The position numbers were made by a program, and so were the translations under genes. A stretch of 64,000 nt of DNA from Drosophila pseudoobscura (Eukaryota; Arthropoda; Insecta; Diptera; Drosophilidae), in assembly GCF_009870125.1 (NCBI RefSeq), contig NC_046680.1:4774001-4838000 (forward strand). Direction: 5' to 3'. Shown one piece after another: positions 34,141-46,415 of the stretch. Positions within the stretch are counted from its first letter, which is position 1. Every line of letters starts with the position of its first letter. The notes beneath the pieces are model-generated. The model ran no database searches. It was not told where the DNA came from and saw nothing but the letters and a program-made list of their open reading frames with translations.

Positions 34141-36150
34141 ATGTCGTCCACGTCGGCTCTCAAGGTGTTCGTGTATGCCCTGGACATTGTTTGTGCGGTA
34201 AGTGCCCTCCTCTTTCCTTTGCTTTTCTTTTCAATTTGCGACAGCTAAGGCAATTGGGTCAATTGACCTGTTGTAAACACCCCAACCACAATCACAAAAC
34301 CACTTGGCGCAATTTATTACTATTCCCTGTATTAGTACTCTGTGTTCTGATAAAAGAAACAGCACGCATAATATCATACTGTTACCGCCTCCCGTTATGA
34401 GGTTGTTTTCGCTGGAACAACCTTATCGCTGCAAAATGAATCAAAAGAAGCTTTTGCGTGCTAATCGCATAAATATCATTCACTTTGTGTTGCTAGGAGA
34501 GTTGCACCTTAGTAAAAATACATACATATGTATGTATCTTTCGGCAAACTAGTTTCCAAAATTATCAAATGCTTGGTTTATTTATACCTCTTTAATTGCT
34601 AGCAACGGTGAGAATAGACAGATGGTCCTGAAGGTCAGCATATGTAATGCGCTCTGTATATCCATCACATTTAATCGTAGGCTCATCCATTTTGAATGTC
34701 CAATCGATGCGGGCGCCATGGGCAGATGTTCCCGCCAGGCTTCTGTAATGTGTAGTTTTCAGTTAATAAATGAATCAGGATGAATTTCCGGCAGGCTTAT
34801 ATCAACAATTTTCTAGATTGGACAGCCTTCTCAAACTAGACAAATCAATAGCAATTAAGTTGTACTATCTTAAGAGGAAATGCTTGAAAACCATGTTTAC
34901 TCATCGATGATTGTGCAACGTTAACCGGCTAAAAATACCAGTGCTGGCGTCATAAACTCTTCGGCTTTTGTTGGCTTGAACAAATTTTGAATAATTTACA
35001 ACCAATCAAACAATCAGGTTGGCCAAGTCTCTGATACCTGATATGAACGTTAACTACACATAGTAAATGACCTTGCCTACAGCGCATACGCAAATCCCCG
35101 TCAGGATTGTTTTGCCGAGGGCGACCTCCATGTGACCCATTTACCGTCTGGCATAAATAGTTCCCTGCCATCCCACCCAGCCATACCATTCCCGGACGCC
35201 AGTCAGACTAGCCTACTCGGCGCCTATCCATTTAAGTGCCTTACTTTTGCCTTGTCTGTGGTCCAAAATCATTGAAGTGGAATTGTTGTCTCGGGAATTG
35301 TTGTATCCAATTATTAATTTGTTGTCGCTTTCCTCCCATACAGCTGCTGGCCCTGGTGCTGATATCTTTCGGCATCTATGTCGTGGTGTCCTATGATCTA
35401 AACGAAATTGGAGGGCTATCGGCCTACGCATTCATTTATCTGGGAGCGGTCGCCCTGGTAATCCTCCTATGGGGATATCTGTCCGCTTGGAAGGAAAGTG
35501 TGTGCTGCACTGTCACGGTAGGTGGAAAACTCGTTATAACTGTTTCTATAGTGATGTCTCTAATGATGGATATCTTCGTTGTTACAGTTCGTGGTATTCC
35601 TGTGGCTGATTATTGCCACCCAGTTCGCTGTGGTGTTTTTGCTTATCCACAATGAAAGCTCTGTAGCCTCCAATCTGGCCAACCCGATTGAGGCCACTTG
35701 GGAGGAAGAGCTCAACAGTCCCGGCGCCATGTCCATCTATCAGAACTGGGTGAGTGCCAGAATTCGTATCTTCTGGGAAACTCTTACGTAAAACTCTGTT
35801 TCTTACAGTTCCAGTGCTGCGGTCGTGGCAGTCCCCAGGATTACATTGTCAACGAGCGACTGCCCCCAGAGACCTGTTTCCGCAACCATGACAAGAGCAA
35901 GGCTGAGAACCTCATCCCCAACGGCTGCCGAAAGGAGTTCGAAAACTATTGGCTGCAGCTACTGCAGATTTTCAACATTCTCGGCTGTGTGCTGATTGGC
36001 ATCGAGGTGGGTGATCCGTAGACGCCGTATACCTATCCACAAACTTACCTTTAACGAACTTTATTACTCCATTCTCAGCTCCTGATCAGTGTCATCTCGA
36101 TCCGGCTGTGCAACAGCATTCGGAACGATCAGCGGCGCTCGTACTTTTAA
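34141..36150 (+). CDS. Tsp42Ef: Tetraspanin Tsp42Ef
   Basis: Five coding exons (34141-34197, 35344-35517, 35588-35749, 35809-36006, 36079-36150) give 220 residues. It starts MSSTSALKVFVYALD. WGYLSAWKESVCC follows TM2 in place of the usual GCCGAIRE. The large loop has FQCCGRGSPQDYIVNERLPP, then ETCF where most paralogs have SCC, and NGC, so the loop probably keeps two disulfides only. The tail is NSIRNDQRRSYF. It matches D. melanogaster Tsp42Ef, including QDYIVNERLPPETCF. Intron 1 is 1.1 kb with no other gene. Confidence 0.96.
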
Positions 36151-36998
36151 GACTATCCCGAAAACTACGAAATTAGCCAATTGACCAATTGGTTATTATT
36201 CTAAACGGAATTTGTTATTAGCAAGCGTTAAGTAAGACTTGAAAAACTGTTGTTGGAAATTTAAAATTGGAAACCGGGAGATACGAGTATTTAAATAAGT
36301 ACAATACACACACACTCACAAAACACAGCTTATATAACTCACGAACTAATTTCAATGCAAATTTTAGCTGTACATCACACTCAAATCTTAGGCTAAGAAA
36401 TGTGAATTAATTTTAATATTATTTATTTGAATATATTGCTAAATAAAACAGTCAAAGAAGTTTATAAAATAGTTGATAGATTCTGGCTCCACAGTTTCCA
36501 GATCTATTGATATTGATTCCGGCAATACCTCAAAAATCATGTGCAAGGAGCGCAATCGAAGTCTCAGCCACTACCAACTGTCGCTACCGCGTAGGGTCGA
36601 CAGAATGCCTGTGTGAATACTCTGGAGCATGGAGCATTTCATCTGGAGCATTTTATCTTCAACTGGCCGGATTTCTGACGGTCAAACCTTATAAGCTAAG
36701 TCTCTACTTTCATATGCCATCCTGAGACTGTATATAAATACATACATGAATTCTCTCGATGATCACAATCACAAATTTTGCTCCACAAAATATCTCTCAG
36801 CTGGATCGTAACCCTGAAAGAGATATATGTATAAAACAGATTCATCTGCTAACGGCACAAAAATTTAACTAAAACTGATTTATTTAATAAACCAAAAAAG
36901 CCAGAGAGTTGCATGGCACACTTGCAAAATAATAAAATAAAAATAGAACAGAATTGGCTATAGCTTCGCTTTCCTTTTATTCATATATTTCATTATAC

Positions 36999-37029
<31 letters not shown>

Positions 37030-37447
37030 TATATGTACGTAATGCCCACATAGATAAGTGTGGAAAACGCGCCGAACGAACCGGCCAGTTTCGATTCCAT
37101 TTCGTGCCGAAGCTTTTCGTTTCGTTCCGTTGCCACTGTGTTCGCGTTCGCCAAACCAAACGTTTATTTTTTCGCGCTATCAGCATCTGTGGAACGGACC
37201 GCACAGTTTTCAGTTAACATTCGCGCGGAGAACATGAACCGGGTTTTGGGGAACCCACAGCAACCGTTTAAATAGATTGAAGTATTTTCCGTTTGTCAAC
37301 AAAACAAAACCGCGCGGGTTGCCAGGTGGAGAAGAAGAAAGAACACTTGTATATTCGATAAAAATAACCACTTGTGCACAGATACCTTTATAGAAAACAT
37401 ATAGATATACAATAGATAGTGCTCTGTTAGAGATTGGATAATCGAAA
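36151..37447. other. Tsp42Ef to Tsp42Eg spacer
   Basis: It contains the Ef 3' end (AATAAA near 36443), a (TATG)n tract at about 36998-37035, and a TTCG-rich stretch (37060-37260) that is probably Eg promoter or leader. No exon is recognised. Confidence 0.5.
36998..37035. repeat. (TATG)n microsatellite
   Basis: About eight TATG/ATGT units. It is one of many CATA/TATG tracts in the window. Confidence 0.85.
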
Positions 37448-40400
37448 ATGGCCTGTTCCACCAATGTGCTGAAAGTATTTGCCCTCTTTTGGGACATCAT
37501 CTATGCTGTGAGTACCGCGAACCTCTAATTGTGATCGGTTCATAGAGAGCCAGCGTCGAGTTCTGTGTGGCAGCTTCATGACCCCAGATAGCATTAAAAC
37601 ACGAATTAATCGTAAGAGCGGTCCAAGGCAAGGCTAATTGCAGGGAAATTACCGCGGCCAGCTGAACTGACTTGGGTCTGTCTGCCTTTGGCTAAATGCC
37701 AGATCTTGCTGTAGAATATTTCTCCCGCCCAGACAATGCCTCGATCGGTCCAAGTTCATTCGGAGATACATCAGTCTTTGATGTGCGGGGCAATTGTTTA
37801 TTTGATAGCGTAGAACATCAACATTGGGCTATAAAAACTATTGCTATTTTCTAGTCGGATAGTTTTCCATTCGTTTAGTTAACATCCATTCAAATGAATA
37901 CTGAAGGCTGTTTGTCGGTTTGTTTTGTGGCGCATTTTGATGCAAATTCGAGACATAAAACCATCAACATTTTGTCCAATATCCAGTTCAGTGAGTCTGG
38001 CGCATAAGCTTTCCAGAAGCTGTCCTTCTACGTAACAGTTTTGTACAAAAATATCTTTGAGTAAAAATGATTTAATAATTTATTTATTTAGTGATTTTGT
38101 TTATATTCTTGCTGAGCTTTTTATTTGAGTTTTTTCCACATTTCTGCTGGCAGCCAAACGCAAAACTTGGTCACCCACGCCCGCCTGCCACTACTTAACC
38201 CTGAACGAAAAAAGATATAGAAATCTATTTGATTTTTTCGTAGCTTCGTGGCTGTTTATTTGTTGTAGTTTGTTTTACTTAGGCGAGACTTTACATATAC
38301 TCGTGCGTTGATGTCATTTCTTAGATGTTTTGGGCATTTTTCTAGAATTTGTTTTCAAAATGGAATGCGACCGAAGGCTGAGGAAATGCCAGCGCGCACA
38401 ACGCGGCGTATGAGCAATTTTCCGCATTCGGTTCCAGGCGAGTTCACTCTCGATTTGCGCGCCGAGAGATTTCAATAATGCTGAGGCCGAGGCCCAGCAT
38501 TACTTCATTTGGGTGTGGGGACCATATTGTAGGGTCTGGTCTGGTCTGCTGTAGGGTAGGGCCAAGCCTTTGTCTCACCTTGCTGCTGGTGCCGAGTGAC
38601 AGAAACCCACATAAATCTCTGGCAAATAGGCAACTCAATGACAGCTGCCATAGTTTGTCCGTCTGGCTTCGTTTTTGGGCATTTATTTTATGTACTGGCT
38701 CTGGCAATCGATCTACCCACTCGCCGATCTGTGGAGTGGCAGCCTTATCAGACGACATGCAAATTATGCACATACTATAGTATATAGTGTGTCCCACTAG
38801 TCCGACCTTGCGCTCTCGGGTGATAATTGTGTTTAATTGTTTGGCCGCGTATGCGTATGCTTATGGGCGGGAAATGAGAGCAAATTAATAAAAGGTTTTT
38901 GGCTTTTGCACTGTCTCCCTGTTGCCAACACCAAGTTCTTATCGCCTTTTTATGGGACTGAGTGAGTGTCTCCTTAGTGCCTTAAGCACTTGTGACAGTC
39001 TTAGATATCAAACGAAAGTTGAGTGGGTTCAGACCCCATATAAACTACGACTGTTTGTATAGTTCCACTACGAATTAAGTCCAGTCCCAACATTCGGCTG
39101 GCAATTACAAAGTCTAATTATGGTTCAATGTTCTTAAGCAATTCCAGATTCGGGCATGCTTCGTTTCCATTTCTACTGCGAGTAAAGCCAGTCGCCTGTT
39201 CCCAATTTCCATGGGAGCTCCACCGAGAACGTGCCTCCATGCTTTGATTCCTCATTCGATGACGCAGTACATAGAGGCCCTTGAAATTTGGGTCTGTACT
39301 GGGAATGGGGCGGCGGAGCATAATAAATTACAATTAAATGGCGTTGTATACTCATAGATACGTGGTTACCACGTGCTGCCAGATGTCTAGAGCTCATCTT
39401 CACTCGTTAATTGATGGGGCACTGTCGATTCCCCATTTCGATTATAACTCAATTAATGTAAATGCCTTTATCTACATCCATATTTAGTTGCAATCCTCAT
39501 TGAATATGCACAGCTGGTACCCAAGTCCGAGCACAACATTGATTGGCTTTAACTACTTTTAAGCAATCCCTAAACGGTCTTGGCTATGGATTACAGCCAA
39601 AACCGGTCAAATTTGTGTACCCCAGCCCAAATGATTAATCGGCTAAATCATTAATAATTTTAAGTACACCGTGTGCTGTAAGTTGGTTTTGGAGCCGCTT
39701 CAAAGGTGAGGCAGTGCCTCGAGCTCGAGTGCCTCTAGCTCGAGTGACAAACAAACAAGTCACGTCAAAGTCAACGATTCTGGCGACTGGTTTAGACAAC
39801 AGTTGTAATGATAATTGTATACAATGTACAAACGGTTGGGTTGTGGCGGCAACAGGTTGCTGAATGCAAAGATCAGCAACGTGGAAATACTCGTACAATT
39901 ATTACGCATTTCATCCACTCACTTTCGGCAGGAGAATTATTTTTCTGTGTATTCCTCGGGGGCTTTGGGCAAACTGCCAAGTGGCCATCCACAAACAGTC
40001 TACATTTGGCAGAAGTGTGTGAAATTTCGCATTGAATTGGTGGATGGATGAGTCATTGCGTTAAATTTAAAGTTGCAACTAGCGTTGCAAGTGAGAGGCG
40101 AACGATCACTGCACCACTCGACGTATACGTAATTTATGATGACATTAGATGGCCCGAGTAGCTCTGGCCTGCCGCCGAAGCATATAACATTACTGATCAC
40201 ATGGTAGAGTATTCCTTCCAACAGCCTGCAACACTGCGTATGAGTGGTCCACGGGGGTGGCGGCGGCACGTGGGAAATGTTCGAGCAAGCCATAATTTGC
40301 ATACGACTATTAGATCTAAGCATGACCTTCAATTAAACGACTTGTATACAGACTTTTATCACCTTTGGGCAATATTTAATCAAGCATTCTCCGCCTCTCT

Positions 40401-41192
40401 CCCTTCGACAGATTTTCGGCCTGATTGTGATCGGCCTTGGGGTGCACGTCATCTATAAATTTGAGCATTTCAACACCGCCGCCTTCGTCATCATTGGCCT
40501 GGGCGTGGTTGTGGTGCTGACCGCCCTCTTTGGCGCCCTGGGGGCAGCGCGCGAGAGCAGCAACATTTCAAAGACGGTAAGTGCAACACTAACACAACTC
40601 AGAGAATGAGCTGAAACTTAATCTTTTCTTCTCTCAGTTTGTGTTCATTCTGGTAGTTCTGGTTGTGCTGGAAGTCCTGGTGGTGGGTTTCCTGTGGATA
40701 TTCCAAACCTCGTTGCTGATCAATGTGGACAAGACCTTCGATCAGCTGTGGAACGATCAGCCCGTGCCCATTAAGCCCGGCAATCAGAGCCAAATCGCCA
40801 GCCTCGAGCGTTGGGTGAGTTGGTCCGATCTTTAGTCCCGAATTTCCTTAATCCCCTGAGGGATTCCCCCATTCAGTTGGACTGCTGTGGCAATGTGGGA
40901 CCCAAGGACTATATGCTGCCCCCAAATAGTTGCTACAACAGCCAGACGGACAAACTCAATCTGGAGGGCTGTCGGCAAAAGTTTCTGGACTTTATTGCCT
41001 CACGTTGGACAACCTTCAACTTTGTCTCCCTGGTTCTGGTGGGAGTGGAGGTTAGTGCGGGTCCTTCCTTCAGTTGAATTCGCATTTATGTTTTCACTCT
41101 TTCATTTGTAGATCATTTGCGCCCTGCTGGCCTATGTCCTCGCCAACAGCATTGTGAATCGCTGGCGCCGCTCGAAGTACTACCAGAAATAG
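37448..41192 (+). CDS. Tsp42Eg: Tetraspanin Tsp42Eg
   Basis: Five coding exons (37448-37507, 40412-40576, 40638-40814, 40877-41050, 41112-41192) give 218 residues. It starts MACSTNVLKVFALFWD. FGALGAARESSNIS after TM2 lacks the GCCG cysteines. The large loop has LDCCGNVGPKDYMLPPNSCY and EGC. The tail is NSIVNRWRRSKYYQK. It matches D. melanogaster Tsp42Eg, for example in INVDKTFD, LWNDQPVPIKPGNQ and LNLEGCRQKFLDF. Intron 1 is 2.9 kb with no supported nested gene. Confidence 0.95.
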
Positions 41193-42045
41193 TTGCCAAA
41201 TTAGTGTAGAACATTTTTGAGTATAATGCATTTCAAAAAACCAACTTTAAAACGCGCATACTTAAGGCCAAAGAACTCGCAATGCAAATACCTGAAGCCA
41301 AACAATAGTAAAGGTTCCAAAGTATATCTGGCAAAGAGGATAATTCTGGGTAGGGCGAGAACTAACCATTTACATTTTAATTTAATCTAATCTAAGCTCG
41401 ACTTAAGCCACAATCTTTTGTAACAACATTTCGAACAGATCAGCCAAAACCAAAATAAAGAATTCTTCATAGTTCGTTCGGTGGTTCGGGAATTTCATTT
41501 CTGGTTTTGGGAAACTGCTGTTGACATCATTCGGATGATAAATAAGATGACGGCCCGCAGTTACGAGTATTCGGGGGAATCGGGGGAAATCCGAGGGGGC
41601 GCAAGGTGAGGGTGGACACATGCTGTCTCTCATGTCTTGTGGGGCAGATCCGTGGGCGGGCGCCGTACGCTAATTTTTGTTTCTGTTCCACGAGTATATT
41701 CTATATTCTTTATTTCCCCTGAGCTTTTATCTATGCCGAACCTCTCTGTCTTTCTCTCTGTGTATTTTGGCCACTGCAACGCTCCGGGCCGGATGGATGG
41801 CGACAGAGTCCGAGGCAGAGACATCCCATCCACACAAAATATCTGTATCTATGGGTTAATCGTTTCCCAACGCTTTGTCAGCCTCAGACAAACAAATGAA
41901 GATTATGGGACTTTAGTCGATGATTTGATGGCAAGGCCCAAGGTGTGCTCGCCCCCAGCGGAAAAACTCTTGTGAAAATTCCGATTATTAGCTACGAGCT
42001 GCGATCTCTCTCTCCTCTCTCTCCTCTCCACTCCTCTCCGGCGTC
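41193..42045. other. Tsp42Eg 3' end and Tsp42Eh promoter region
   Basis: No exon is seen. AAATAAAGAA near 41453 is a likely polyadenylation signal for Eg. A CT-rich run (CTCTCTCCTCT, 42006-42038) lies directly before the Eh start and may be leader sequence. Confidence 0.45.
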
Positions 42046-43102
42046 ATGTACTGCAGCAGCCGCCTGCTCAGATATATTTTGTGTGTCATCAGCGGGATTT
42101 GTGCTGTAAGTGCTTAAAAATAGTTCTGAGTAACAACTGAACTCCTGACATTGGCATCAATCGATGGATCTTCTTAGGTGGGGGGCTGTCTGCTCATCTG
42201 GTATGGAGCCTGGCTGCTGGAGAGCCTCGCTGATGAGCAGAGCGTGGTGGTCCTCGATCATGGCGAGGACCTGGCCGCCGTGCTCTGCATCCTGCTGGGC
42301 TCTGTCATCATTCTAGCCAGCATCTTCGGCTGTGTGGCCATGGGCAGGGACTCCAGGACTATGTTGATCTGTGTAAGTGGGATCTCCCTCAAGAATACCC
42401 ATCTCAATCCTTATACTCTCTTTTGCAGTATGCGGTTCTGTTGGTTCTGCTCTTGGTGGTTCAGTTCGTGATGTTCAGCATCAGCTTTGCAGCCAGCAAG
42501 GACACACTGCCGGACAGCCTGCGTCAAGGCTTCGACGATCTGTGGGATCATCAGCATGTGGGGAACAGCACCCTGAACACCTACGAGCACTGGGTGAGCT
42601 GCCTCCGTCCTTGATTACCTTCGAGCCCAACTTGAACCCATTTCAATGTTTTTAGCTGCACTGCTGTGGTCGCAACAGTGCCGAGGACTATATGCATCTG
42701 GACAAGGAGCTGCCAGCGAGCTGCTGCCTCGATCTGGACTGCACAAGGCCCTTGAATCTGTATATGGCCGGCTGCGAGATTAAGTTCAAGGAGTACCTCG
42801 GCGGAAAGACTGCGAATTTTCATTCGCTGAGTTGGTTCCTTATTCTCACTGAGGTGGGTCTGCTGTCTATGCCATTTGCTATCCAATCGATCTACTCATA
42901 TGAATCATATAAATTCAATCGTTGCTTCATTCATTGCATCTCTTGCATCGCTTTAATACATTGCACCTTTCCACAGGTATCATATTTATTGTTGTATCCC
43001 CTAATTATTCAAATTTAATTACAGTTTGCTGGTTCTGTGACCACCTGCTACCTGGTGGACAGCATACGAAACCATCGCGATCGCGAACGATTCTATAATT
43101 AA
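42046..43102 (+). CDS. Tsp42Eh: Tetraspanin Tsp42Eh
   Basis: Five coding exons (42046-42105, 42178-42372, 42429-42593, 42656-42853, 43025-43102) give 231 residues. It starts MYCSSRLLRYILCVIS. FGCVAMGRDSRTM follows TM2. The large loop has LHCCGRNSAEDYMHL, a possible glycosylation site NST just before it, PASCCLD and AGC. The tail is DSIRNHRDRERFYN. It matches D. melanogaster Tsp42Eh well. All introns are short (56-171 bases). Confidence 0.95.
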
Positions 43103-43860
43103 ATTAAATTCTTACTGTCGACTTCTCGAGCTGTATTATCACTACTTGTGTGTGTTATTTCCTGGCCCACGAGCCTTGGCATATTGTGATTGTAATTTAA
43201 TCAACTTAGGCTACAGATACCTAGTATTCATTCATAAAATTGTAAACTTGCTCCCACGCGGAGACAAGAAATAAAAACGAAAACGAAAATAACCGAAAAC
43301 CTGTTGTTGCCATTGACTGAAATTTTACAAGAAAACAGAAAACTGTTTTGGCCAGCAGGCATACGAGACGAGCAGATGGGATCCGGAGATAAATAGGAAA
43401 GCCTCTCGCACAAAGAGACAGTAGACGGGAGGCGGCAGACGGCAGACGGGGCCAAGCTAGGTGGGCGATGCTCGGCGCCGCTCTCGATTTTCACTCACAG
43501 ATTTACGAGTATATTCGTATACAGAGATACAGATACATATAGATAGGTAGAATGTAGTCAAAACAAAAACACACTGTTTCAGTTGATTCACGCCACTGAA
43601 ACACAGCGGTCAGCAGCAGCGATCAGCAGCGATCAGCAGCGATCAACAGCGAACGGAATAGACAGAGAGATCTTGTACTCCGCCTGTGCTGTATCCGTCA
43701 GATACGCAGCTGAAACTGGCTATTGGCTATTGCCATATACGTAACCCTGCTCGATGCATTCTGTATAATTTGGCTGATTCCAACAGTTGAGACTAGCCAC
43801 AGAGACGCAGTTCCCATCTTCAGTTCAGTTCTGTTCGGTGCGTCCTCGTCCAGAGTCAAC
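43103..43860. other. Tsp42Eh to Tsp42Ei spacer
   Basis: No coding exon is seen. It contains a decamer tandem at 43612-43650 in what is probably the Ei promoter or leader, and a GGCGGCAGACGGCAGACGG stretch near 43431. Confidence 0.45.
43612..43650. repeat. Tandem decamer (GATCAGCAGC)n, about four units
   Basis: Units read CAGCAGCGAT repeated with one change (CAACAGCGA) at the end. It lies 210 bases before the Tsp42Ei start. Confidence 0.75.
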
Positions 43861-44740
43861 ATGGGTCTGGCCTCCACTACAGTGAAGCATCTCTTACTTT
43901 TGCTCAATTTCGTATTTGCCGTGAGTATGAGTGGGCAGAGCATCTGTCTGCGTGTGTCTCTGACTCTCTGGGAATTCTACAGGTGCTGGGTCTGGTGCTG
44001 ATTGCCTTTGGAATTTTCTTTTTGATCAGCGCCGCCGAGAATGCAGTCAGCATTGGTGAGAACGTGGCCGGGGGCCTGATCATTGGCCTGGGCGCTGTCA
44101 TATTGGTCATAGCGGTCTTTGGCTGCCTGGCGGCCATTCACGAGTCCCCAGTGCGGCTCTTGATTGTGAGTACCTGGTATTTTATCTTCGGCAAGCGTGA
44201 TCGTGATCTCCGTTGTAAAATTCTCTATTTTTCGCCAGTATGTGGGAGTCGTGGTGGTGCTGATCCTCACCCAGCTGCTGTTCCTCAGCATGGCATCGCA
44301 CGGCACCAAGGACGGCCTCTCGGGCAGCATCAACGAGGGCTTCGATCGCCTCTGGGAGGCTGAGCGAAACGAGTCCGGCGCCCTGGCCTACTACGAAAAC
44401 TGGCTGCACTGCTGCGGGGTCAACAGCTCCGAGGATTACTGGATCATCCACCATGCCATACCCTCCAGCTGTTGCCTGGACAACAAATGCGTGGACAGCA
44501 CGAGTGTCTACAAGGTCGGCTGCAAGGCCGAATTCGTGGAGTATCTCGACGACAAGCTCCTGGTGTTCAAGATCGTCTGCTGGCTGCTCATCATTGGCGA
44601 GGTAAGTCGCCTCCATTCCTTTCCCCATCTCAAACTAAGGCGCTTTCTCTCCGTTTCAGGCTGTCGGGGCCGTGTTCGGCTGGCTGCTGTACAGCAGCGT
44701 CAAGAACCAGAGTCGACGCAACAACGCGGTCTGGATGTGA
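43861..44740 (+). CDS. Tsp42Ei: Tetraspanin Tsp42Ei
   Basis: Four coding exons (43861-43920, 43983-44165, 44239-44601, 44660-44740) give 228 residues. It starts MGLASTTVKHLLLLLNF. FGCLAAIHESPVRLL follows TM2. TM3 and the whole large loop share exon 3, which has LHCCGVNSSEDYWIIHH, PSSCC, VGC and two possible glycosylation sites (NES, NSS). The tail is SSVKNQSRRNNAVWM. It matches D. melanogaster Tsp42Ei. The intron that precedes the CCG exon in Ea-Eh is missing, as in the Ei-like gene, Ej and lbm, which suggests these four are close relatives. Confidence 0.95.
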
Positions 44741-46415
44741 GGCACATCTTAAGTTACATAAGTATTAAATTAAATAATATTACAAGCCGGTTTCTAATCA
44801 CTCCTGTACTTTTTGCAACTCAACACAAACTAATGAGCAATTTCGTAATCGCTTAATTCTGTAATACTCGTATGTATCAAGTACTCACAATATCAAAGTA
44901 AAAGTTGTTCTGATCTAATGTCCGGCTCGCTGTGGAGTGCTGTCTTGTGGGGATCAGGGGATGCATTGAGAAGATATGCCTAAAGGCCTGATGCAGCTGG
45001 AAAGGCTCTGGCTGAACGAAACGCAAACTGATCCTCCCTGCTACGTTTCTAACCGCTAAGTACGTACTCCATCATATGAAGACACTGAAAGGCAGCGGTC
45101 TGTGTCCCTTTCTTTCTCTTCAGGGAAGGAAAGATTGATGGTTGTCAATGCTGAAAGTGTTTGAGGTGCTGTGTTCCCTGTAGGTGCTCTGCTTTTTATA
45201 CCCGATACTCAAAATGAGTATTGGGGTATATTAGATTTGTGGTAAAAGTGGATGTGTTTCACTCTTTCTCGCTCTGTCTCACTCTAACACAAAGGTTTCA
45301 TGGTCGGTTTTGCCAATTGCAAAATATGAGTTCAAGGATCTCAGAACCCATAAGAGCTAGAGCAACCAAATTTGGTATCCACACTCCTGTGATATCGGAC
45401 CTTGACCGTTTTGTGTCAAAATTTCGCCGCACCCCCTTCCGCCCCCGCAAAGGACGAAAATCTGGGGCAACCACAAATCTCAGAGACTATTAAGGCTAGA
45501 GTAACCAAATTAGGTATCCGCACATCTGTTAGATCTTACTATAAAACGTATATCTCAAAATTTCACCCCACCCCCTTCCGCCCCCCCAAAGGACGAGAAT
45601 CTGTTGCATCCACAATATTGCAGATTCGAGAAAACTAAAAACGCAGAGTCATAGATAATGACCATATCTATTAGATTGCTGAATCTGGATCAGATCAGAT
45701 CATTTTCATAGCCCAAAGGAACAAATCAATTTGCAGTGGCTACGCAGCGCCCGACGTCACGCTCAGACTGATAATCTGTCACTCTCGCACGCACTCTTTG
45801 TCGTGTCGTTTAATATTAGCGGCGTCTGCCGGAGGAGAGCCATACTGACTTAGTATCGGGTATAACCGTAGAGTTGCGGTGTCCGCAGCAACTCACAACG
45901 TTCCCCCTCGTTAGTGATTTTATTTGTGGAACAATCCCATTAGCTTCCGGTGGAAATCAGAACGCTGGATCCCTGGAATAGTAAAATACTTGCTATAAAC
46001 GGTTGTTGGAGTGCTGTGGTATTAAGCGTGTGCCGTATCTACTTTCGAATCTAAGGGGGAGTTTTTCCCTTTTAGACTTATGGTTTTGGTTTGGGTTGGA
46101 ATATCAGGGAGTCCACCCATTGTCACAATGCTGGACTATTCAAACTCTATTTATTCAAAAAAACATGTTTCTATTCCTCTGTGTATTTCATTGCCGGACG
46201 GAATTGGAAAACACTTTCGCATTGGGGTTACTCCAAAAGAGTTTCGAAGTCAGTTTCAGTTTCACTGTCATTCGTGTCACAGCTCTGAAATATATCGAAT
46301 GTAAGCTGTAGAACGGAACTAGCCGTGACATTTGATAGACAGAATTTCGCAATAAATTCGCTGCTTTTCGGAAGTCAAATAAGCATTACCATCTTCGGCT
46401 CGGATCGTCCATACC
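44741..46415. other. Tsp42Ei to Ei-like spacer with a DINE-1/mini-me copy
   Basis: It holds the Ei 3' end, the repeat at 45197-45912, and about 500 bases before the Ei-like gene. A stray LECCGI in frame near 46005 was considered as a tetraspanin relic but is too short to support. Confidence 0.45.
45197..45912. mobile_element. DINE-1/mini-me-like nonautonomous Helitron, copy 3
   Basis: A 716-base copy with the same start (TATACCCGATACTC) and end (CAACGTTCCCCCTCGTT) as copies 1 and 2. The central part contains an internal duplication: a phrase with TAGAG(C/T)AACCAAATT.GGTATCC.CAC occurs twice, near 45357 and near 45498. The GTCY tract is absent. It sits between Tsp42Ei and its extra duplicate. 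Confidence 0.8.

Noticed and set aside
46003-46311. LECCGI phrase resembling a tetraspanin loop
   Set aside because: Only six residues fit; the rest of the frame shows no membrane segment, no second cysteine block and no splice sites.
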